Of a stretch of 9,689 bases of DNA, positions 5,255 through 9,689 are shown piece by piece; the stretch's first letter is position 1; each line of letters begins with the position of its first letter. The DNA is from JAKAWQ01 sp035503055 (GTDB taxonomy: Bacteria > Pseudomonadota > Alphaproteobacteria > Acetobacterales > Acetobacteraceae). The position numbers were made by a program, and so were the translations under genes. The stretch covers positions 1 to 9,689 of the forward strand of contig DATJTV010000045.1 in NCBI GenBank assembly GCA_035503055.1, in the 5' to 3' direction. Below the pieces are notes generated by a model. That model was given only the letters and a program-made list of their open reading frames with translations, was not told the DNA's origin and did not search any database.

Positions 5255-6714
5255 CGACGCGGCCCAACCTTCTTTTCCTGCTTTCCGACCAGCATGCCGC
5301 CCGCGTCGCCGGTTGCTACGGCGAGCCGCTTGCCGTCACCCCTGCACTCGATGCGCTGGCCGCGCGGGGCGTCGTCTTCGATAGCGCCTACTGCCCCTCG
5401 CCCGTCTGCGTGCCGAGCCGCATGTCCCTCCTCACGGCCACGCACCCACATCGCCAGCAGGTCTGGACCAACGACGACATCCTCGCCTCTGACCGCCCGA
5501 CCTGGGCGCACGCGCTTGGCGCCGCCTTCTATCGTCCGACGCTCATCGGCCGGTTGCACGCGCTCGGCCCTGACCAGCTGCACGGCTTCCTGCACCGCGA
5601 GGTGGGCGAGCACAGCCCGAACTGGCCTGGCGTTCCGCGCCACGATCTCGGTGTGCTCGCCCGCGCCAACGATCCCTGGCCGGAAAGCGTCATTCGCTCC
5701 GGCCCTGGCCGTTCCGCGTACGAGGCGAAGGACGAGGACGTCGCCAAAGCCGCCTGCGCTTTTCTGAAGGAGGCCGCGGCCGGGGTTCCTTTCGCGCTGC
5801 ATGTCGGCTTCATCTTGCCGCATCCACCCTACGTCAGCAGCGCCGATGACTATCGGCGGTTCGCCGGCCGCGTCGGACCGCCCTCCCTCGGGGTGCCCGC
5901 GGACGAGCATCCCTGGCTCCGCTGGTGGCGCCAGGACCGCGGCCTCGCCGCCGCAACCTCCTCTGATATCCTGCGCGCCCGCACCGCCTACTACGGCCTC
6001 GTAGCCAGCATGGACCGCATGATTGGCCGGATCCTCGAAACCCTCGAGGCAACCGGGCTCTCTCGCAACACGCTCGTTATCTACGCCTCCGATCACGGCG
6101 ATCACCTTGGCGAGCGGGGCCTCTTCTGGAAGCACACGCTGCATGAGGAATCCGTCCGGGTCCCGCTCATCCTCTCCCATCCCGGCCATCTGCCCGAGGG
6201 CGAGCGTCGTGCCCAGATTGTTAATCTCGTCGATCTCGGGCCTACCATTGTCGAGGCGCTCGGCGCGCCGGCGCTGCCCAACGCCGACGGTCGGAGCTTC
6301 CTCGCCGTCGCCCGCGACGATGCAGCCCCCTGGCTCGACGAAACCGTTAGCGAATACTGCACTGATGCCGTGCCCGACTGGACCGGCGGCGCAGCAGTCC
6401 AGCAGCGCATGCTCCGAAGCGGCCGCTGGAAGCTCTGCTGGTACGCCGGCTACCCTCCGCAGCTGTTCGATATCGAAACCGATCCGCAGGAGCTCCACAA
6501 CCTGGCTGCCGATCCTGCCTTCGCCACCCTCCGCGAACAACTCACGCGGCGCGTGCTCGTCGGATGGAACCCGGCTGCGATCCGAGCGGGCATGGCCAAG
6601 CGCCGGGCGGCGAAGGATCTGCTCGCCGCCTGGGCGCGCGCCGCGCGGCCCCAGAGTGAGCATCTCTGGCCCCTCGTACCCGAACAGAACTGGCTCGATT
6701 ACATGGAGCCGTAA
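5251..6714 (+). CDS. Sulfatase, choline-sulfatase-like (alkaline phosphatase superfamily), 487 aa
   Basis: This is a hydrolase expected to cleave a sulfate ester. The start RPNLLFLLSDQH gives the first metal motif (Asp13, Gln14). Cys53 begins the maturation motif C-V-P-S-R followed by MSLLTA, the type I site in which the cysteine is converted to formylglycine by a separate enzyme. GFILPHPPY (about 186-194) carries a family-typical histidine. SDHGDHLGERG (280-290) supplies Asp281/His282 metal ligands, and Lys294 with H-x-x-HEESVRVPLI follows. FDIETDPQELHNLA near the C-terminus is the standard sulfatase tail. The wording SAYCPSPVCVPSR resembles choline sulfatase, and a phosphonate-monoester hydrolase is a weaker alternative because those usually lack the Ser of PSR. 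No signal peptide is present, so the enzyme should be cytoplasmic and act on imported substrate. No formylglycine-generating enzyme is encoded here. GTG 5251 overlaps the regulator stop. Confidence 0.9.
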   Translation: MTTRPNLLFLLSDQHAARVAGCYGEPLAVTPALDALAARGVVFDSAYCPSPVCVPSRMSLLTATHPHRQQVWTNDDILASDRPTWAHALGAAFYRPTLIGRLHALGPDQLHGFLHREVGEHSPNWPGVPRHDLGVLARANDPWPESVIRSGPGRSAYEAKDEDVAKAACAFLKEAAAGVPFALHVGFILPHPPYVSSADDYRRFAGRVGPPSLGVPADEHPWLRWWRQDRGLAAATSSDILRARTAYYGLVASMDRMIGRILETLEATGLSRNTLVIYASDHGDHLGERGLFWKHTLHEESVRVPLILSHPGHLPEGERRAQIVNLVDLGPTIVEALGAPALPNADGRSFLAVARDDAAPWLDETVSEYCTDAVPDWTGGAAVQQRMLRSGRWKLCWYAGYPPQLFDIETDPQELHNLAADPAFATLREQLTRRVLVGWNPAAIRAGMAKRRAAKDLLAAWARAARPQSEHLWPLVPEQNWLDYMEP

Positions 6715-6819
6715 CGGTACGAGGCAAGGCCAGAGGATGCACCATGCCCAATGAGAGAGTCATCGACATTCGCCGTGCGGCCGGCTCCCAATTCCACACC
6801 GTTTGACACAGCCTTTTCG

Positions 6820-6945
6820 GGGGAGCATGCAAGGCCGTGGGAAGCCGCTGAAGCGCAGGATAGGCTAAAGCCTCACAGCAGGACGGAGGGAAATCCTCAA
6901 TCTTCCGCAGGCCTCACCGGCTTCCCGCGGCTTTGCATGCTCCCC
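6820..6945. repeat. Large imperfect inverted repeat, arms about 34 bp
   Basis: The left arm 6820-6853 and right arm 6912-6945 match in reverse complement over about 34 bases with four differences. Both begin with the block GGGGAGCATGCAA followed by GCCG and GGGAAGCCG. Two of the four differences would be G-U pairs in RNA, so a transcript would fold into a very stable stem. The 58-base loop contains further small hairpins (AGGC-TAAA-GCCT near 6862-6873 and GAGG-GAAAT-CCTC near 6887-6899). It could be a structured RNA, a palindromic repeat family member or a MITE-like remnant; no coding signal supports a gene. Confidence 0.7.
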
Positions 6946-6974
6946 TTTCGTCCTGGGCCGCTTCGTGCTATATC

Positions 6975-6992
6975 TGACCAACTGGATGGTCA
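6975..6992. promoter_or_regulatory. Palindromic operator of the PIN toxin-antitoxin module
   Basis: TGACCA (6975-6980) and TGGTCA (6987-6992) form a perfect 6+6 inverted repeat with a 6-bp spacer, ending 10 bases before the antitoxin ATG. A -10-like TATATC (6969-6974) abuts it; no good -35 is seen. Phd/YefM antitoxins bind palindromes at this location and repress their own operon, so this is the likely autoregulatory site (inference). Confidence 0.55.
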
Positions 6993-7002
6993 TGAGGCTC
7001 CC

Positions 7003-7245
7003 ATGGGCAATGTCAGCATCGCCGACGCCAAGGCACATTTGAGTGAACTCGTCGAGCGCGCCGCCGCCGGCGAGACGGTACGGATTACCCGCCGTGGTAA
7101 GCCGGTCGCGCAGATCGTCGCCGCCGAGGCGCCCCGCAAGCGCATCGACATTACGGCCGTCCGCGCGATGGTTGCGACCATGCCGAAGCAGAAGGAGCCT
7201 GCGCGCAAAGTAGTCCGCCGCATGCGTGACGAAGCGCGCTATTGA
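7003..7245 (+). CDS. Antitoxin, Phd/YefM family, 80 aa
   Basis: This is the labile antidote and operon autorepressor of a type II toxin-antitoxin pair. The start MGNVSIADAKAHLSELVERA shows the family pattern V-x-x-A-K-x-x-L-x-x-L(I/V)-x-x-A. It is followed by GETVRITRRGKPVAQIV, the conserved beta-hairpin region that dimerises and binds DNA. The C-terminal about 35 residues (basic, with IDITAVRAMVATMPKQKEPARKVVRRMRDEARY split as a flexible tail) would wrap the toxin. ATG 7003 is chosen because GAGG lies 5 bases upstream and the family domain begins immediately. The stop TGA overlaps the toxin start as TTGA. The tail is longer than the minimum and includes a MRDEARY end common in PIN-partner antitoxins. 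Confidence 0.88.
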   Translation: MGNVSIADAKAHLSELVERAAAGETVRITRRGKPVAQIVAAEAPRKRIDITAVRAMVATMPKQKEPARKVVRRMRDEARY

Positions 7246-7667
7246 TCCTTTATCTCGATACATCCGTGCTGGTCGCGGCGCTCACCCGCGAGGCAGAAAC
7301 TGAGCGCATGCTAACCTGGCTCGGCACGCAAGATCCGGAGCAGCTCGCGATAAGCGACTGGGTAGTAACGGAGTTTTCGTCGGCGCTGTCGATAAAGCTA
7401 CGGTCACGACAAATCAATGCGACACACCGGGCAAACGCGCTTGCCGTGTTCACGACAATGTGTACTGAGACTTTCACCCTGCTGCCGATCTCCGGCCCGC
7501 AGTTCCGTGCCGCCGCGCGATTCGCCGATCAGCAGGCCCTGGGCCTGCGGGCGGGTGATTCGCTGCACTTGGCGATCTGCGCCGATCATGGTGCCACTCT
7601 TTGCACCCTGGACCGGCAGCTGTACGACGCAGGGGCCGCCGTGGCCGTGCAGACCGTGCTGCTCTGA
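7242..7667 (+). CDS. PIN-domain toxin (VapC-like ribonuclease), 141 aa
   Basis: This is a probable metal-dependent ribonuclease that arrests translation when released from the antitoxin. The acidic centre is complete: Asp6 in YLDTSVLV, Glu44 in VVTEFSSAL, Asp106 in LRAGDSLHLA and Asp124 in CTLDRQL. Length is normal for VapC. Translation starts at TTG 7242 overlapping the antitoxin stop as TTGA, with no separate ribosome-binding site. The weak start keeps toxin output below and coupled to antitoxin. VapC enzymes cut tRNA or rRNA at specific sites, but the target cannot be deduced from sequence. Confidence 0.9.
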   Translation: MILYLDTSVLVAALTREAETERMLTWLGTQDPEQLAISDWVVTEFSSALSIKLRSRQINATHRANALAVFTTMCTETFTLLPISGPQFRAAARFADQQALGLRAGDSLHLAICADHGATLCTLDRQLYDAGAAVAVQTVLL

Positions 7668-7670
7668 CTG

Positions 7671-7697
7671 CCGGCAGGTCAACCTGACGCTTGCCGG
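7671..7697. terminator. Hairpin after the PIN toxin gene, possible terminator without U-tract
   Basis: CCGGCA (7671-7676) pairs with TGCCGG (7692-7697), enclosing CAGGTCAACCTG, which is itself self-complementary. It starts 3 bases after the toxin stop. There is no following T-run, so intrinsic termination is uncertain; it might instead stabilise the 3' end. Confidence 0.3.
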
Positions 7698-7727
7698 TCG
7701 AGACGAGCTGCGATTAGGGGCCTAACA

Positions 7728-7750
7728 CGCGATAATCACCCTTCCCGCGT
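7728..7750. repeat. 23-bp direct repeat, left copy (partner 9546-9568)
   Basis: The copy reads CGCGATAA-tca-CCCTTCCCGCGT and agrees with the right copy at 20 of 23 positions, all differences lying together in the central triplet. The ends CGCG/CGCG are themselves inverted. It lies between the two convergent toxin genes, and together with the right copy brackets the RES module. Confidence 0.65.
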
Positions 7751-7770
7751 ATGGGGCGAGCATTTCGGAT

Positions 7771-8427
7771 TCAGAAGGTGTCGTCGGTCGGGTTCGCAAC
7801 GATCGCGAGGTCGAGCGCAGCGCAAGCCCGGCCAAGTTGGACCGGGCTCTTGAGCAGAGGTCTGCGTGCCACAACCCGAAGTTTGTTGGCCACCCGCGCC
7901 TGAAACAGCGCCAAGTTGTCGCCTGTATGAAAGCGGGAAGGGAAGACTATACCATCGAACTTGGCGGGATGGCGGTGGATGGCTGCTGCCCAAGCGCGAG
8001 CGAGTCGTTGGTCGGAGGCACCGACGACATCCGTGGGCACCCGAGATCGGGTGAGTGCTGCGCCTCGCAAATCCACCACGTGCAGATCCCGCACCATCTC
8101 GATTTCCGCCCAATCCCATAGAGCCAGCTCGGCGTGCGACACGAGGAACGAACCAACGGAGGCGGCGTTGGCGCGATCCCGTAGCACCGTCTCCTGGAGG
8201 CATAGCGTGAACGACCCTCCAAGATAGATTGGAAGCCAGCGCGGCGATTGGCCACGGTTGAGAATGGGATCAGAGAAACGGGACGGACCCGGCCCTGCAG
8301 CGAGCGGGTCGCCGTGCACCGCCTTAACAAAGCGCACCCAATGAGCGCCGGTCGGTATAACGGCAACCGCTGGCCGCAGGTCGGCCGCTCGTCGCGGCGG
8401 GCGAACCCGCGCACGGCGGTCCGTCAC
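7771..8427 (-). CDS. RES-domain toxin, 218 aa
   Basis: This is the toxin of a RES-Xre type module; characterised RES enzymes destroy NAD+ (MbcT phosphorylase) or ADP-ribosylate a metabolic enzyme (ParT). The defining residues are visible: Arg32 in HWVRFVK, Arg50 in GPGPSRFSDP, Glu79 in LCLQETVLRD and Ser164 in DGIVFPSRF, with YLGGSFTLCLQET forming the central strand/helix. The start is GTG 8427, which overlaps the antitoxin stop as GTGA; a longer reading to 8637 would lie entirely under the antitoxin gene. Size is typical. The N-terminal 25 residues (Arg-rich) are less conserved and the true start could be slightly downstream. Which NAD-related reaction it performs cannot be told from the sequence. 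Confidence 0.85.
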   Translation of the reverse strand: MTDRRARVRPPRRAADLRPAVAVIPTGAHWVRFVKAVHGDPLAAGPGPSRFSDPILNRGQSPRWLPIYLGGSFTLCLQETVLRDRANAASVGSFLVSHAELALWDWAEIEMVRDLHVVDLRGAALTRSRVPTDVVGASDQRLARAWAAAIHRHPAKFDGIVFPSRFHTGDNLALFQARVANKLRVVARRPLLKSPVQLGRACAALDLAIVANPTDDTF

Positions 8428-9206
8428 GCGCCGGTCGGTCCGAACGTGCCGATCCTGCGGGCGAGTCGGAGAGCCTCGGCAGCCTGTCGCGGATCTGAGA
8501 CGGCCTTGAGGCCGGTCTTCATACCAAGCTCCGGGTGGTGCTGGAGAAGGAAGCGGAACACGGCCCAGGGCGCACCCAAGGCCGAATGCAGATCGCGCAA
8601 CGCGGGTAGCGGCAGGCCGCCAGGTCCGAGCTGCCAAGCGGGGAAGCGCACGCCGCGCTTGACACCTTCCAGCCCCAGGAGTTCGCCGCGGTGGCGCTTT
8701 TGGTTCACAGCTTCACGCGACAGCCCGAGGCGCTCAGCGATCGCATCGGAGGAGAGCATGTCGGGCCCGGTAAGGATTTCGGCCGCCGCCGCTGTCCCGC
8801 GCGCGTAAGCACGTTTGAGCGCGGCACGCGCGGCGGCTGGAGTAAGTTCGGTCTCGGCGGATTTAGGCTTTGCGACCGAAGAAGCAGTCTCTGACCTCGG
8901 CGTCCGAAATTCCTTTACAATGCGGAAGCGCGTCGCGCCCTTGGGCCTTGCTGGCTCGAGCCTGACAGTCAGCGTCCGGCCGGTGCGCGCAGCCGCGCCA
9001 GCGCTACTGGCAACGGCGGCGAGAACCCGGCGAGCTTCCTCGGTCGAGAGGCCATACGGCACCTCAACGCGACCGCGCCTGCGGCCGGCAGACCGGGACG
9101 TGCGGGGAGCGTCAGCCCCAACCTCTCGTGACGTATCAACGTGTGTTGCGCCAGTCATACCGGGAATATCGGACGGGGTGGCCAGCTCGTCAAGTTCGTC
9201 AAGCAT
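8424..9206 (-). CDS. RES-partner antitoxin, Xre/MbcA/ParS-like, with long N-terminal region, 260 aa
   Basis: This is the probable antidote to the RES toxin, encoded first and overlapping it by 4 bp. A helix-turn-helix lies at about residues 150-178 (MLSSDAIAERLGLSREAVNQ, then KRHRGELLGL). It is followed by a short strand/linker (GVRFPAWQL) and the toxin-binding region at about 200-255 (LHSALGAPWAVFRFLLQHHP, then ELGMKTGLKAVSDP and a final helix), which corresponds to the P-x-x-x-x-x-W/F-L-x-x-x-x-x-L-G-x-x-(T)P-L-x-x-L pattern of DUF2384. The first about 140 residues are unusual: an Arg/Ser-rich stretch, then VPYGLSTEEARRVLAAVAS and a RTLTVRLEP/TRFRIV strand pair, then an Ala/Lys helix. Typical partners are near 130-160 aa, so this is a fusion or extended form. 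ATG 9206 is preferred over TTG 9224; neither has a well-placed ribosome-binding site. Confidence 0.8.
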   Translation of the reverse strand: MLDELDELATPSDIPGMTGATHVDTSREVGADAPRTSRSAGRRRGRVEVPYGLSTEEARRVLAAVASSAGAAARTGRTLTVRLEPARPKGATRFRIVKEFRTPRSETASSVAKPKSAETELTPAAARAALKRAYARGTAAAAEILTGPDMLSSDAIAERLGLSREAVNQKRHRGELLGLEGVKRGVRFPAWQLGPGGLPLPALRDLHSALGAPWAVFRFLLQHHPELGMKTGLKAVSDPRQAAEALRLARRIGTFGPTGA

Positions 9207-9545
9207 ACCTTTTGGAACGACCAACGAGCGGCGCCGCCGGAAGGTTTGTGGCGGCGCACGGCTAGATCGTTCGACCTATCCTGAAGTATATCAGAAGCTT
9301 AGCCGACTCAGTAGATCGTTCAGTAGCCTTGACCGCGAATCGCTTAACTCGCAAATCCCTTCGGCAAGGTGCAGCCGATCTTTTGCGCGCAATCGCGGAG
9401 GACCGGCTGCTCCGCGTGGAGTTGATGTGGGGCGACGTGCTATCGCTGTGCGTCGCAGCCGGCGCGGGATCCTAGTGCGTCATTGGAGAACGAGTTAGCC
9501 GTGCGCCGACACGCGCTGGACGGCCGCAACAGCAGCTAGGCAACG
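9207..9545. other. Non-coding stretch upstream of the RES antitoxin
   Basis: I find no complete gene here. It contains a likely minus-strand promoter for the antitoxin with flanking 10-bp repeats (9263-9321) and an open plus-strand frame at 9266-9475 that lacks a start codon with a ribosome-binding site. The open frame's last about 45 residues read like natural protein (for example DLLRAIAEDRLLRVELMW), so it may be a gene relic. Confidence 0.45.
9263..9321. promoter_or_regulatory. Putative promoter and paired operator repeats of the RES module
   Basis: TAGATCGTTC occurs at 9263-9272 and exactly again at 9312-9321, 49 bp apart. Between them the minus strand carries a good -10 box TATACT (9285-9290). 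A -35 at the expected distance (TACTGA, 9308-9313) is weak and overlaps the upstream repeat. One repeat would cover the transcribed side and one the -35 side, suiting autorepression by the antitoxin with its helix-turn-helix (inference). The leader to the antitoxin ATG would be about 70 nt. Confidence 0.45.
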
Positions 9546-9568
9546 CGCGATAACAGCCCTTCCCGCGT
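9546..9568. repeat. 23-bp direct repeat, right copy (partner 7728-7750)
   Basis: The copy reads CGCGATAA-cag-CCCTTCCCGCGT. It is in the same orientation as the left copy and lies 1.8 kb from it. The pair encloses the whole RES toxin-antitoxin module with its control region. The origin may be a recombination or transposition end; no recombinase is encoded between them. Confidence 0.65.
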
Positions 9569-9581
9569 CTTTGAAGGTTTG

Positions 9582-9601
9582 AAAAAACGGAGAGCCCTCC
9601 G
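9582..9601 (-). terminator. Rho-independent terminator on the minus strand
   Basis: On the minus strand the sequence is CGGAG-GGCT-CTCCG followed by six T residues, a compact 5-bp stem with a 4-base loop. It begins 11 bases after the stop of the minus-strand reading frame entering from the right edge, which supports that frame being a real gene. Confidence 0.65.
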
Positions 9602-9612
9602 GCACCCTGAGC

Positions 9613-9689
9613 TTATCCCGTTCGCTTCGTCGCCCGGCCCATTGCTTTCACTTTCGCATTGGGATTTACTGTCTTGACTGCCGCGTTCC
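9613..9689 (-). CDS. 3' end of an unidentified gene entering from the right edge
   Basis: Only the last about 25 residues are inside the window (ending VNPNAKVKAMGRATKRTG, basic tail) before TAA at 9613-9615. The frame is open to the window edge and is followed at once by a rho-independent terminator, the main reason for calling it. The product is not recognised; the basic C-terminus would suit a DNA- or RNA-binding protein, but that is only a guess. Confidence 0.4.
   Translation of the reverse strand, partial: NAAVKTVNPNAKVKAMGRATKRTG

Larger units (their letters stand above)
6715..7002. other. Intergenic stretch between sulfatase and PIN module
   Basis: I see no gene in these 288 bases. 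An in-frame leftward extension of the antitoxin reading exists but its residues look random. The stretch holds a large imperfect inverted repeat (6820-6853/6912-6945), small internal hairpins, and the promoter/operator of the antitoxin gene at the right end. No U-tract terminator for the sulfatase operon was found. Confidence 0.6.

Noticed and set aside
4624..6663. 679-codon open frame on the minus strand beneath regulator and sulfatase
   Set aside because: It is the antisense of two genes with full family motifs; its residues are Arg/Gly/Ala-rich without any recognisable domain, as usual for GC-rich shadow frames.
6751..7002. 84-residue leftward extension of the PIN antitoxin
   Set aside because: It translates the inverted-repeat region, lacks family similarity, and a good ribosome-binding site precedes ATG 7003.
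8428..8637. 70-residue N-terminal extension of the RES toxin
   Set aside because: It lies wholly antiphase within the antitoxin gene, and GTG 8427 overlaps the antitoxin stop in the standard way.
8815..9498. 227-codon plus-strand frame over the RES antitoxin and its upstream region
   Set aside because: Ser/Arg-rich shadow of the antitoxin gene; no domain or ribosome-binding site.
1..9689. CRISPR array, tRNA or rRNA genes
   Set aside because: No regularly spaced repeats, cloverleaf or conserved rRNA segments were seen by eye on either strand.

Overview
The window is GC-rich (mostly G/C third codon positions, frequent GTG starts, 4-bp start/stop overlaps) and looks like an accessory region of an alphaproteobacterium-type chromosome or large replicon. 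That assignment rests on base composition and gene style only. No ribosomal or other phylogenetic marker is present, so genus and species cannot be read.

Layout from left to right: (1) 1-622, the right end of an IS481-like insertion sequence carrying the C-terminal two thirds of a DDE transposase. (2) 639-4437, minus strand, a tightly overlapped five-gene ABC import operon in the order substrate-binding protein, ATPase, small membrane-anchored protein, permease 1, permease 2. (3) 4438-4606, a divergent control region with a near-perfect 21-bp palindrome lying over the -10 element of a strong transporter promoter. (4) 4607-6714, plus strand, a GntR/FCD-type regulator overlapped by a cytoplasmic sulfatase of the choline-sulfatase-like kind with an intact C-x-P-S-R maturation motif. 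(5) 6715-7002, a non-coding stretch with a large imperfect hairpin (arms of about 34 bp). (6) 7003-7667, a Phd/YefM-type antitoxin and PIN (VapC-like) toxin. (7) 7771-9206, minus strand, a RES-domain toxin and its Xre/MbcA/ParS-like antitoxin, converging on the PIN module. (8) 9207-9689, a control region for the RES module, a second copy of a 23-bp repeat also present at 7728-7750, and the 3' end of an unidentified minus-strand gene followed by a compact rho-independent terminator.

How the central genes probably work together (inference): the transporter imports a sulfonate/sulfate-ester-like compound, the cytoplasmic sulfatase removes sulfate from it, and the GntR-type regulator, encoded with the sulfatase, controls the transporter by binding the palindrome over its promoter. 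The design recalls the sulfate-ester uptake/desulfation systems of pseudomonads (AtsRBC with a sulfatase). It differs in having two distinct permeases and an extra 106-residue membrane-anchored protein translated between the ATPase and the first permease. That small protein is the least explained gene of the operon and the best candidate for an undescribed component.

The right half behaves like a small defence/stability island: two toxin-antitoxin modules of different families facing each other, an IS-like hairpin structure, and near-identical 23-bp repeats bracketing the RES module. This suggests the RES unit was acquired as a block, though the mobilising mechanism is not visible.
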